Shown here: in pieces, positions 1 through 9,691 of the stretch | Numbering within the stretch: position 1 is the first letter of the stretch | How the letters are laid out: each line of letters opens with the position of its first letter | Notes under the pieces: generated by a model | Told to the model about the DNA's origin: nothing | What the model saw: the letters and a program-made list of their open reading frames with translations, nothing else | The model's database searches: none | From: Rhizomys pruinosus | Taxonomy: Eukaryota > Chordata > Mammalia > Rodentia > Spalacidae | DNA: 64,000 nucleotides | Assembly (NCBI GenBank): GCA_009823505.1 | Contig: VZQC01009956.1 | Coordinates: forward strand, 722,995 to 786,994 | Direction: 5' to 3' | Translations under genes and position numbers: made by a program

Positions 1-419
1 AGGTTTCTCAGCATCTGGAAGATAAATTTCATTAGGGCCCATTATTAACGTCAACCCCAATATTATCAGAGAGATGCTCATTGTCCGTGACTCAGGCAGT
101 CTGAGGTTCCTCATTCCTTAATGTTCAGATGGGTCAATCTCTCTGCTGGCATTCCCCAGTCATCCTGCACAGCCATAAAGTTGTATGTTTCAGGCATTTA
201 GATTGGTGATTTTTACCTGTGGGAACATAAATTCTCCTCCCAATTGTTAGTTTCAGGATCAGAAAAATTGAAAACTTATCTATGGGATTGAAACACAGAG
301 TTTTCCCTTTGTATCCCAGAAAGGATAGTACCCCCACCTCCCACCTCCCTCTTTTTTTTACGTTTTTATGTTTTGAGACATCACTTGCTAGCATACAACT
401 GGCCTCTGAAATGCTAGAG
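1..419. other. unrecognised DNA at window start
   Basis: No repeat, exon or RNA gene is recognisable here. The long minus-strand frame through this stretch has no domain or coding character and is taken as chance. The sequence runs directly into repeat Q copy 1 near position 420. Confidence 0.4.
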
Positions 420-540
420 AGTGTTACCAAAGGCCACTAAGCAATAAGCAAAATATTGGTCTCCTGAGACAAGCAAGACTCCACAGTCATACAGCTACAC
501 CTCACCAGCCTGGAGATACTGTGCAACAGTGGGCAGCCAA

Positions 541-577
<37 letters not shown>

Positions 578-1175
578 TATATCTATATATATATATCTAT
601 ATATATATATATGTATATGTAATATCCCAAATCTATTTGGCTATTAGCTCTCTCCTTGGAGGAAATAACTCACAGCGGATGCACACAAGTTATGGTCCTC
701 TAGTGGTTACGAGATTGTTATAAGCCACAATAAGAACTTTGTCACCCTTTTTTAGAGAAACCACAGTTTGTGGATTAGCATACCATCCAAGAATCTGTGT
801 CTATGCTCACAGCTTAGCTTGACATAATAAGTGATACTGCTTAAATGCCTGTACATCCAACAACTTGTGTCTTTGTTAGTATGACTAAAAAGGGTATCAC
901 TGGGAAAGCTGTCAATCCATGAAGGGAAACAACCTGAATAGACTGGAGTCCAAAATGACAACTCCAAAGAAATTAGACTGTTTTCTTCTCACCCAACTTG
1001 TGCCCCTTTCCCAATCCCAGGGAACAAAACTGCAGAAGAGGAGGGTGTGGTAGATTGTAAGGGCTGTGGAGGAGATAGGGGTGAATCATGAGACTACAGG
1101 AATATAGTCTGTATCCTGATTGATCAACCGAAAAAAAAAAAACCCTGAAAACAGTTACTTTGGAGATCAAATTCA
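420..1175 (+). repeat. repeat Q copy 1, probable L1 3'-end-derived unit
   Basis: This unit recurs at 7757-8475, 15400-16345, 26590-26885 and 55790-56682. Shared landmarks in order are a 'gaaatactgtgcaacag'-type stretch, 'ggctattagctctctcctt', 'gttataagccaca', a 'ccatgaaaggaa' stretch and 'gtagattgtaagggctgtgg'. Copy 3 ends in an A-tail after a 'gatgtatgaaatgtac' motif, which resembles old rodent L1 3' UTRs; the L1 assignment is inference. This copy is interrupted by a long microsatellite and has no open frame. Confidence 0.6.
543..620. repeat. (TC)n followed by (TA)n microsatellite
   Basis: About 33 bp of pure TC dinucleotides run into a TA-rich tract. It lies inside repeat Q copy 1 and is missing from the other Q copies, so it expanded after this copy inserted. 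Confidence 0.95.
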
Positions 1176-1379
1176 GTTTACCAGATAATAAATAAAAAAA
1201 TTTTAGATAACCTGCTTGGGGACCTGGGTTCTTTAGGCTTATGAATATAACAAGTTATTTTGTGCACAAAAAAGAAATATTTAAGTGGCCACAGCTTTGT
1301 AAAAATTGTTATCACAAAGTAAAACAAACAAGCAAAAAAACAACAAAAAAAGCTTTTTGTTTCTTGCTCCTGGCCATCA

Positions 1380-1660
1380 CTAGCTCAGAGCGCCTGTTGC
1401 CATGCCTCAGAAGATTGAAGAAATCAAAGACTTTTTGTTCACAGACAGGTGAAAGGAGGCTAAGTCCTCCAAGATCAAGAAAAACAAAGATAATGTGAAG
1501 TTCAAAGTCTGCTCTAGCAGGTATCTGTACACCCTGGTCATCACAGACAAGGAGAAGGCAGAAAAGCTGAAGCAGTCCCTGCTCCATGGTTTGGCTGTGA
1601 AGGAGGTGAAATGAACCTGGACCCCTCATGTGGACTGTATTAAAAATCCTCAAGAGTCAA
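1380..1660 (+). pseudogene. RPL38: RPL38 processed pseudogene
   Basis: An intronless copy of ribosomal protein L38, a small protein of the 60S subunit. The frame from the ATG at 1402 to the terminal TGA at 1612-1614 has exactly the 70 codons expected for RPL38 and no net indels. It is disabled by one in-frame TGA at codon 17 (1450-1452), where the family has arginine. Missense changes include R3Q and loss of the conserved PPG near the end, which reads LHG here. The 5' UTR just upstream and a short 3' UTR ending in an A-run near 1660 fit an L1-mediated retrocopy. There are no introns and no recognisable promoter. The long minus-strand frame over it is only its antisense shadow. Confidence 0.93.
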
Positions 1661-2194
1661 AAAAATGTTTTGCTGCCTGATGTGTGGTGGGGCTGGGGCA
1701 AGGGGATTTTATAGGTCCCTGAGATCAGGGTGCTGCTGTGTGACCAGAGAGCTGGACTAAGAACATAATAATATAAGGTTATGACTGGACCCCTGGGGGC
1801 AATACTTGAGTGGACTACTGACTTCTCCAGAGAGCAGAGCTGAGTTTTTGCCCTTTCCTGCCTGGTCTTTATTCTGCTTTGAAGAGTGGGCAAAAGGGCA
1901 CCTAGGATAGGAGAGTGCTGTGGCAGGCAGGGGCTTTTCTGGCCCTCTTGAAGGTGGTCTGTTGGCTCAGGCCTAACATTTATATCCTAATAACATTAAT
2001 ATTATTCATTGTTCTGTGAATACTTCACTGTGAGTCTTATGGGGAAGAGTATAAAGACCATGTTCTCTGTCTTGTTATTGATCACATATGGAGGAAGAAA
2101 TAGGAGTAAAGAAGTAAAAGTACATAAATTAAACCCAATGATTCTCCTAGTTTCCTTTAGTTCTGTGGTAATCAATTGAGGTCTTATGGAACAA
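1661..2194. other. unrecognised DNA between RPL38 copy and L1 piece
   Basis: AT-rich sequence without a repeat I can name and without a credible coding frame. Confidence 0.4.
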
Positions 2195-3071
2195 AGCAAA
2201 TATACTGAAAGCTGCCAGAAAAATGGACATAAGTATAAAGGAAAATGCATCAGAATTACTAGGAAAACCAGAAGAGCCTTGATAAAAGTATTCTGAGTTC
2301 CAAATGATCATGTATGACAACCCTGAATACTTTTCCCAGCAAAACTTTCTATTATAGGTGAAGGGCAACAGAAAATTTTACGTGAGGAAAAAAGTAAAAA
2401 TGCTGAAAGAATTCATGTCCAGAAAACCAGAAGTATATTGAATACTGGAACCAAAAAAAGGACAGAGGATAAGAATGGGTATACCCAAGAGGTTACAAAA
2501 AGAAAACAAAGGAAGTTAAAATTACAGAAACCAAAATGAGACAACGAACACAAACCAATTAAAATTACTATAACAAATACACATCTTTCAGTAATAAATC
2601 TAAACAACAATCCATAAATCTACAGTCAAAAAAACATAGGTTAGTGGAATGGATTAACAAAAAAAAAATCATATTTTCTTGTCTTCAAGGAACTCTACAC
2701 AAATTTAAAGACAGTTACTATTTTGGGGTGAAAGGAGAGAAACAAAATATTCCAAGACAATGGTACTAAGAGAAACAGCAGGTGTTCGAATATCTGATAA
2801 AATGTACTTCAAATTAAAACTAATTAGAACAGATAAATACTGTCTTTTCGTTAGAAGAAAATGGGCTGGGCGTGTGGCACACGCCTTTAAAGCCAGCACT
2901 CAGGAGGCAGAGGCAGGCAGTTCTCTGTGAATTCAAGGCCAACCTGGTCTACATAGCAAGTTCCAATCCACTTGGTGCTATAGGGAGATTCTGTCTAAAG
3001 AAAAAAATTACTCATTGGAAGAAAATGAACAATTGACCAAGAAAATATTACATAAATAAATGCAGAATTTA
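2195..3071 (+). mobile_element. old L1 fragment (ORF1 end to ORF2 endonuclease)
   Basis: Around 2200-2360 are motifs typical of the L1 ORF1 3' end (an 'aaagctgccag' stretch and 'acttttcccagcaaaactttc'). From about 2640 the start of the ORF2 endonuclease region follows, with 'gatattccaagacaatgg'-like and 'aaaatgtacttcaaattaaa' motifs. All frames are full of stops. A B1 at 2864-3007 interrupts it; L1 resumes with the 'attgaccaagaaaatatta' stretch and ends about 3071 where ERV-L sequence begins. Confidence 0.75.
2864..3007 (+). mobile_element. B1 SINE inside L1 fragment
   Basis: B1 sense sequence with the left-end 'tgtggcacacgcctttaa' motif, the 'ggaggcagaggcaggcag' core and an A-rich tail. Flanking near-duplicates 'ttagaagaaaatg' (about 2851-2863) and 'ttggaagaaaatg' (about 3016-3028) are the probable target-site duplication. 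The same insertion is duplicated at 4095-4238. Confidence 0.93.
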
Positions 3072-3465
3072 TAGTTGGGATTGAAAAAGTTCAGTGGGAA
3101 GATAAATGTTGGAACCAAGTTCTGTACTAAAGGAGAGATTCCTTTTGATAATGAGATTAAAGAGATTAAGAGAGAGGCCTAGAGATTTGCACTTAACAAT
3201 GAAGAGAGTGTCTCCAGGGCAAGACCAAAGCCAGCAAATATTCCAGTTTATGGAAGGAAAATGCTGCATCAGCTTTCTACCTGAAAACCAATGAAAAGAA
3301 TGATTCCAAAGTGGAAGGAGGAAGATGGGGTCCATCCCAAACTTGTAGCCAAAGTTTCTAGTGTTATTTACATGTTGCTGGATTTAGAGGCATGAAAAAT
3401 GCAAGAATAAAAGGGTCATCAGTTATTCTTCCACAGTTTCAGAGAACTTCCCAGGCCAGACAGCA
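3072..3465 (+). mobile_element. ERV-L-type 5' internal fragment, duplicate A
   Basis: Non-coding sequence repeated at 4303-4695, where it continues into ERV-L pol. It resembles the untranslated or gag-degenerate 5' internal part of ERV-L/MaLR elements. That family assignment rests mainly on its continuity with the pol region in duplicate B. It ends exactly where a solo LTR begins. Confidence 0.6.
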
Positions 3466-3888
3466 TGTTGGGAGCCATGGCCAGCAGGCAACGGTCTTGC
3501 CACAGCTAACTAGAGTCAACTTAGGTTTCTGTTTCCCCAAGGCTCATCCAATTAGCACTAGGCAGCTGACCAAGCTTATAGTTATCTTATCAGGACAGCA
3601 TTCCTCCTTTGAGTGGAATGCCCTGCTTCTCCTGGGAATTCACCTACCCATAACCTTTCTCAAAAAACATTAGGCAATTAGCTACCCTAGCAACCTAACA
3701 GCCCTAAACTATGTCAACTGGGGCTGTTTACCCCTACTTGCTTCTATATAAACTGCCTTGCAAAAAATAAACTTTGAGACCTTGATCAGGTTCCTGTCTT
3801 GGTCTCCTTTGTGTCTGGTTTGTCTCTCATTCACGTTACTCTCTCCTCAGGTCCTTGTTGAAGACCCCACTGGCAGGGGCAGAATAAC
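3466..3888 (+). mobile_element. solo LTR, class II (ERVK-like)
   Basis: Starts TGTTGGGAGCC, as class II rodent LTRs do, and ends with the U5-like 'ccccactggcaggggcag' stretch. A promoter-like 'ctatataaac' lies near 3745 and an AATAAA near 3767. No internal retroviral sequence is attached, so it is a solo LTR or LTR remnant. It lies exactly between the two copies of an ~810 bp duplication instead of between short target-site duplications. The right boundary is uncertain by about 10 bp. Confidence 0.78.
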
Positions 3889-4695
3889 AACAAAAAAAAA
3901 TCATATTTTCTTGTCTTCAAGGAACTCTTCACAAATTTAATGATAGTTACTATTTGGGGGTGAAAGGATAGAAATAAAATATTCCAAGACAATGGCACTA
4001 AGAGAAACAGCAGGTGTTCGAATATCTTATAAAATGTACTTCAAATTAAAACTAATTAGAATAGATAAATACTGTCTTTTCCTTAGAAGAAAATGGGCTG
4101 GGTGTGTGGCACACACCTTTAAACCCAGAACTCAGGAGGCAGAGGCAGGCAGATCTCTGTGAATTCAAGGCCAGCCTGGTCTACATAGCAAGTTCCAAAC
4201 CACTTGGTGCTATAGGGAGATTCTGTCTAAAGAAAAAATTTACCCATTGGAAGAAAATGAATAATTGACCAAGAAAATATTACATAAATAAATCAGAATT
4301 TACAGTTGGGATTGAAAAAGTTCATTGGGAAGATAAATGTTGGAGCCAAGTTCTGTACTAAAGGAGAGATTCCTTTTGATAATGAGATTAAAGTGATTAA
4401 GAGAGAGGCCTAGAGATTTGCACTTAACAATGAAGAGAGTGTCTCCAGGGCAAGACCACAGCCAGCTAATATTCCGACTTATGGAAGGAAAATGCTGCAT
4501 CAGCTTTCTACCTGAAAACCAATGAAAAGAATGATTCCAAAGTGGAAGGAGGAGGATGGGGTCCATCCCAAACTTGTAGCCGAAGTTTCCAGTGTTATTT
4601 ACATGTTGCTGGATTTAGAGGCATGAAAAATGCAAGAGTAAAAGGATCATCAGTTATTTTTCTACTGTTTCAGAGGACTTCCCAGGCCAGACAGG
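3889..4695 (+). repeat. second copy of an ~810 bp segmental duplication (L1+B1+ERV-L)
   Basis: Matches 2655-3465 almost base for base, with scattered substitutions and small indels: L1 endonuclease region, the same B1 at the same site, then ERV-L 5' internal sequence. The first copy begins in the A-run near 2655 and stops at the LTR; this copy begins at the A-run just after the LTR and continues into ERV-L pol. The duplication therefore postdates both the L1/ERV-L junction and the B1. Confidence 0.92.
4095..4238 (+). mobile_element. B1 SINE (duplicate of the copy at 2864)
   Basis: Same truncated B1 in the same L1 context as at 2864-3007, with about ten differences. It arrived through the segmental duplication and is not an independent insertion. 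Confidence 0.93.
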
Positions 4696-5023
4696 ATGCT
4701 GCAGAGTTGCCCCTGCATAACTAAGGCCCTGGCAGGCTAAGAGGGCTTGATAGGCCATTGTGTGAAACTATGCTGATGAATCTTGGCAAGTTGTGGAGAC
4801 CTTGAGAAGATATTAGTAATGCCAGAGCTGTGAGACATCTGCAAAGGAGACTTGCATATAAGTGGTACCAGCTCAAGTAAGTGATGTATGTTATATGCAA
4901 GAAATCTGGAAATTCTGACTCATCTAAGCACTTTGGAATTTAAGCCACAGGAGACAGGCATGGAGTTACTGGATTGTTGTATGCCATTTACATGGAGATT
5001 CATCTGTCCTCACTCTGTACTGG

Positions 5024-5640
5024 GTGTTATCTGACCCACCAGACCATAAAGTAGGACATGCGCAGCAACAGTCCATTATCAAATGGAAGTGGTACATACA
5101 TGACAGTGCCCAGGCAGGCCCTGAGTGCACAAGCAAGCTGAGTGAAGAAGTTGCCCAAATTCCTATGGTTCCCACTCCTGATACAACGCCTCCTCTGCTT
5201 AAGCATGCACCTATGACTTCATGGGGTTTGCCCTATGATCAGTTGACTGACGAAGAGAAGACTAGGGCCTGGTTTACTGGTGTTCCTGCACGCTATGCAG
5301 GCACCACCCAGAGGTGGACAGCTGCAGCATTATTAGCCTATTTCTGAAACAACCTTAAAGGACACTAATGAAGGAAAGTCTTCACAGTGCGCAGAACTTC
5401 AGGCAGTGCATATGGTTGTGCATTTTGCCTGGAAGGAGAATTGGTTGAGGTTTGATCATATACTGATTCATGGGCTGTAGCCAATGGTTTGGCTGGATGG
5501 TCAGGGACTTGGAAGGAGCATGAGTGGAAAATTGGTGAGAAAGACATTTGGGGAAGAAGTATGTGGATAAAGCTCTCTGAATAGTAAAAGGACGTGAAAA
5601 TACTTGTGTCTCATGTAAATGCTCATCAAAAGGTGATCTC
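5024..5640 (+). pseudogene. ERV-L pol: end of reverse transcriptase and RNase H (broken)
   Basis: The frame 5024-5347 carries the tether and start of the ERV-L RNase H domain, including the stretch LPYDQLTDEEKTRAWFTG. The catalytic-Asp DGS triad normally expected after WFT reads GVP here. The frame is lost after 5347 and picked up again at 5594 with a VSHVNAHQK stretch from the end of the domain, so at least one frameshift or stop lies between. RNase H would degrade RNA in RNA:DNA hybrids during reverse transcription; this copy cannot make a full domain. Confidence 0.85.
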
Positions 5641-5744
5641 AGCAGAGGATGAGTTTCATTATCAAGTAGATCAGATGACTTATTCTGTGGATAGCCAGCC
5701 TCTTTCTCCAGTTATCCTTGTTGTTGCTCAATGGGCCCATGAAC

Positions 5745-6310
5745 AAAGTGGTGATGGTGGCAAAGATGGAGGTTATACATGGGCTTGACAGCATGGACTT
5801 ACATTCACCAAGGCTGGTCTGGCTACAGCTGCTGGTTAGTGCCAGATTTGCCAACAGCAGTGACCAAAATTGAGCCCCCGATATGGTGCTATTCCCCAGG
5901 GTGACCAGCCAGCAACCTGGTGGCAGGTTGACGACTTTGGACCATTTCCCTCATGGAGGGGACAGCGTTTTGTCCTTACAGGAATAGATACTTATTCTGG
6001 TTATGGATTTGCCTTTCCTGCACATAATGCTTCTGCCAAAACTACCATCCAGGGACTTACAGAATGCCTAATCCACTGCCATAGTATTCCTCACAGCATT
6101 GCTTCTGACCAAGGAACTCACTTCACAGCCAAAATGTGACAGTGGGCCCATGGTCATGGTATCCACTGGTCTTACCATGTTCCCCACCACCCAGAAGCAG
6201 CTGTCTTGATAGAACGATGGAATGGCCTCTGGAAGACACAGTTACAGTGCCAATTATGTAGCAATACCCTGGAGGGCTGGGGCAAGGTTCTCTAGCAGGC
6301 AGTATATGCT
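5745..6310 (+). pseudogene. ERV-L pol: integrase (broken)
   Basis: The catalytic core is readable from 5870: WWQVDDFGPFPSW carries the first Asp, then GIDTYSGYGFAFP, then ASDQGTHFT carries the second Asp. A stop at 6137-6139 interrupts it. Downstream, other codons still read HHPEA-like and ERWNG-like stretches containing the position of the third acidic residue of the D,D-35-E triad. Upstream (about 5745-5865) are remnants of the zinc-binding N-terminus. Integrase joins viral cDNA to host DNA; this copy is inactive. Confidence 0.9.
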
Positions 6311-6964
6311 TTGAATCAGCGCCCACTGTATGGTACTGCTTCTCCAATAGCCAGAATTCATGGGTCCAGGAACCAAGGGGTGGAAGTGGGAGTGATTCCA
6401 CTCACTATCAACCCTAGTGATCCAGTAGGAAAAATTTTGCTTCCTGTACCCACGACCTTGCATTCTGCTGGTCTAGAAATTTTGGCTCCAAAGTGGGGAG
6501 TGCTTTTGCCAGGAGATACAGGAAGCGTTCCAATGAACTGGAAGCTAAGACTTCACCGTGGCCATTTTGGGCTTCTACTGCCCTTAAGCCAACAGGCTAA
6601 GGAAGGAATAACAGTAGGAGGAGGAGCGATTGATCCAGACTACCAGGGGGAAATTGGACTTTTTCTCCACAATGGGGGCAAGGAAGATTATGTCTGGAAG
6701 GCAGAAGATGCTGTAGGGCACCTTCTGGAGCTACCATGTCCTATGATTAAGATCAATGGGAAACTCCAACAACCCAAACCAGACAGAACAACAAATGGCC
6801 CAGACCCTTCAGGGATGAAGTTATGGGTCACTCCTCCAGGGAAAGAGAAAAGTCCTGTAGAGTTGCTTGCTGATGGTGGAGGAAATACAGAATGGGTCGT
6901 AGAAGAAGGTAGTCATAAATATCAGCTGAGGCCACAGGATCAGTTGAAGAAACATGGATTATAA
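6311..6964 (+). pseudogene. ERV-L integrase C-terminus plus dUTPase, one open frame
   Basis: A 217-codon open frame. Residues about 1-50 are the end of integrase (ALNQRP-like and PIARIHGSRNQG stretches). Residues about 55-217 are the ERV-L dUTPase, which hydrolyses dUTP to dUMP. Motif 1-like GHFGLLLPLS, the substrate-pocket motif AIDPDYQGEIG with its Asp and Tyr, and a GHLLELPCP stretch are all visible. The frame ends with QLRPQDQLKKHGL, close to the family's natural C-terminus. It has no own promoter or start context and lies downstream of broken pol, so expression is unlikely. The first Met is internal to the ancestral polyprotein. It is unusual for the rest of pol to be broken and this part open; chance is possible. 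Confidence 0.9.
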
Positions 6965-7289
6965 TAGATATTAACTTTTGTCCTATTTGGTTAAGAATGT
7001 GCTTGTTCATATATATACATATATTGAGCAGATACTTGTGTTGTTCCCTTTTGAATGTGCAACTGAGATAAGTGTTAAGTGTTGTCATATTTAGGTTATT
7101 AGATACTGAAGGACTAAATGCTCCTCAAGGACATTACCATGTACTCTAAGATATGATGCTTTGCTATTGCACATGAGACACTTATAACATGTTAGGTGGA
7201 ATTATGACCTTGCCATTGTTCGCAATTGACATTTAATCATAACATAAGGGAGGCTATTTATTGGGTGTCAAGATAACAAGGGGTGGACT

Positions 7290-7756
7290 TGTGATGGTTA
7301 ATACTGGGTGTCAACTTGACTGGACTAAGGAACAAATAAGAGAAAATGGATCTTCGGATTGGACTACCTCAACCCGGATGGCCCACCCCAAATGTGGGCG
7401 TTACCTTCTGCTGGCAGGCAGTATTAAAGGCCATGGCAGAGGGAGCTGGTCCCTTTTATCCTGTGGCTTGCCTCTCTCTCACTGGTGAGTTTGTCTTGCT
7501 GCTGTGATCAACCCTTCAGATCCTGGCATGTACTGAGACCGGCAAATCTCCTCGAATCCATCAGGCCTTCAGCACCAGATTGGGACTACTGAGACATCCA
7601 GCCTTGTGGACTGAGAAGTTCCCTGGATTATCAGCCTCTAGAGTGTAGCACAGCTACTGTCAGACTCCTTGAACTCTGTCACATGAGCAAATCCAAAATT
7701 ATATATAGCTATATATTTGTCCTGTTGCTTCTGTTTCTTTAGAGAACCCTAATACA
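7290..7756 (+). mobile_element. 3' LTR of the ERV-L element (MLT2-like)
   Basis: Starts TGTGATGGTTAATACTGGG and ends AGAACCCTAATACA, the ends typical of ERV-L/MLT2 LTRs. The 'gactactgagacatccagcc' region and the late 'ttctgtttctttagagaaccc' stretch agree. It follows the polypurine-like tract directly and ends where repeat Q copy 2 resumes. Confidence 0.88.
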
Positions 7757-8475
7757 CCTCCCCTGTCTGGAAATACTGTGCAACAGTGGCAGATGTATGT
7801 CTGTATATTCCAAATCTAATTGGCTATTAGCTCTCTCCTTGGAGGAATAATTCACAGCTGATGCCAGAAGCTTATGTCCTCTAGTTGTTAGAAGATGTTA
7901 TAAGCCACAGTAAGAACTTGTCATCTTTAACAAAAAGCCACAGTTCTTGGATTAGCATACTATCCAAACATCTGTGTCTATGCCTATAATGTAACCTACC
8001 ATAATAATCAGTACTGTATAAATGCCTGTATTTCTAATTGTTTGTGCTTCATTAATAGGAATAAAAAGATATTCCTGGAAAAATGCCAGCCCATGAAAGG
8101 AAGAAACCTGAGGTGATCAGAGTCCAAAATGACATCTCCAGAGAAAGACTTTTGTTTCTCACCCACTTTCCCCTCTTCCCAATGCCAAGGGAAAAATCTG
8201 TGGAAGAGGGGGCATGGTAGAATGTAAGGGCTGTGGGGATTGGGGTGAATTGTGAAACTACAGTAATAGAGACTGAACTCATATTTGATCAACATGCTTG
8301 TACATACAAGCCCATCCAGTTGGACAATTAGGACCTGGGGCTGTATAAGTGGTTGGACATAGCTGCTTGCAAATTGGTTTTATATGAAGGTTGCACGTAT
8401 TCATTACTTATTATTATTACCTCATATTTCATTTTCTGAGAATAAATTGGTTTTAATGTAAAAGAGAAAAATCTT
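7757..8475 (+). repeat. repeat Q copy 2
   Basis: Same order of landmarks as copy 1 (420-1175) and copy 3 (15400-16345), including 'tggtagaatgtaagggctgt' near 8215. It begins abruptly at the ERV-L LTR end, in the middle of the unit. The right end fades out near 8475 in an AATAAA-containing stretch. Confidence 0.75.
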
Positions 8476-8579
8476 AGGTCTGCCCTGCCTCCACCCAGCA
8501 CTCAAGATAGGTTTAAGCAATCATTTAAGAAACAGCTTCCTTTATAGGTGCCAGCCTTTCCCATGGGCTTGTCTGCCTC

Positions 8580-8945
8580 TCAAAAAATAAATCAGTGGGA
8601 GATGTGGGGAAAACCAGCTTGAATTGCAAACTAGCTTTCCAGCTGGCATGCCTCAGGGCTACACATGGCCAAAAGTCTGGCTCCACCCCAAGGAGAAGCA
8701 AGCAGCATGGCTTAGGTACATGATGCTGGGTGGAGCAAGGTGTACAGTGGTGCTCAATTGGGGAGCCCATGATTTGCTCTGGGAAGTGACATCATTTATT
8801 TTATAAAAACGGGTTGTAGCAAGGAATAAATCTGAATTCCATAGTAAAATCATCACTTGATTTCTGGCTATTATTTTTATTAAATATTGCATGCATACAG
8901 GCTAAGGTAAGCCTGCATTTCATTAGGGTGGCAAGTGTGATTGGA
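8580..8945 (+). repeat. LTR-like repeat, copy 1 (class uncertain)
   Basis: Shares with 30265-30533 a 'ctccaccccaag' stretch, 'ggaagtgacatcattt', AATAAA followed by 'gaattcca', and 'tgcatgcatacaggctaagg'. The layout (TATA-like 'tttataaaa' near 8803, AATAAA near 8825) suggests an old solo LTR. I cannot name the family, and the ends are not sharply defined. Confidence 0.45.
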
Positions 8946-9427
8946 AAGAGATTCCTATCTTGATCACCAACCTGGGCAGCTGGTACTGTGAGTGAAATTC
9001 CTGTCCTGGCTCAGGGCAGATCAAAGGTCATGGCCAAGAGTGGAACACGTTACTTGTGGATCCAGGCTAAGAGCCTAAGTTGAAATTATCACTTAGGCTG
9101 GGGTATGGATAGCAGCCAACTGGTCTCTGCACCAAGACGCCAGCTCCACACAGTAACTGTGGGCAGGTGCTGTGTCTCCCTCCCCCCAAGCAGGACTGCT
9201 TGGTTCCTATTCAACACAAAAGGAAACATTACAACATTCTTGGCTATGTGGAAATAAGCTTAAAGAAAATTTAATTAATAATATTCATGAAAAACCAAGT
9301 GACTAAAACTAAACAATAAATAATGAACTATTAAAATAATATTTATATGTTATAACTATTAAAAATCATGGTGCATCAGTATCCATTTGAATATCACCTT
9401 AAATTTGTCATTAAAATGTATGTTGGG
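8946..9427. other. unrecognised DNA
   Basis: No repeat or gene recognised. The last part is very AT-rich and ends in the target site of the following B2. Confidence 0.4.
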
Positions 9428-9676
9428 GGGCTGGAGAGATAGCCTAGCGGTTAAGAGCACCGACTGCTCTTACAGAGGACCCGGGTTCAAACCCCAGCAC
9501 CCACATGGCAGCTAAAAACCGTCTGTAACTCCAATTCCAGGAGAACTCCAGTTCCAGGGAAATCCGAGACCCTCTTCTGACCTCCGCGGCACTGCACGAC
9601 ACGGGTGCACAAACCTACATGCAGACAGTACATTCATACACATTCAAAAATAAATAAAATTAAAAAAAAATTAAAA
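9428..9676 (+). mobile_element. B2 SINE
   Basis: Complete B2 with pol III A-box region 'tagcctagcggttaagag' and B-box-like 'gggttcaaacccc', ending in an A-rich tail. Perfect 15 bp target-site duplication AAAATGTATGTTGGG at 9413-9427 and 9677-9691. Carries a 17 bp tandem duplication (9527-9543 and 9544-9560) also seen in the B2s at 34374 and 58386. Confidence 0.97.
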
Positions 9677-9691
9677 AAAATGTATGTTGGG

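Larger units (their letters stand above)
4303..7756 (+). mobile_element. ERV-L (class III) endogenous retrovirus remnant, 3' half
   Basis: Order: degenerate 5' internal sequence (to about 4990), end of reverse transcriptase/RNase H (about 5000-5640), integrase (about 5745-6400), dUTPase (about 6470-6964), 3' untranslated part, a polypurine-like 'aaggggtgga' stretch, and the 3' LTR (7290-7756). A dUTPase after integrase is diagnostic of ERV-L. The 5' LTR, gag, protease and most reverse transcriptase are missing; the element is fused to an L1 piece upstream. No envelope gene is seen, as expected for the family. Confidence 0.9.

Noticed and set aside
1312..1653. 113-codon minus-strand frame
   Set aside because: Antisense shadow of the RPL38 retrocopy; no domain of its own.
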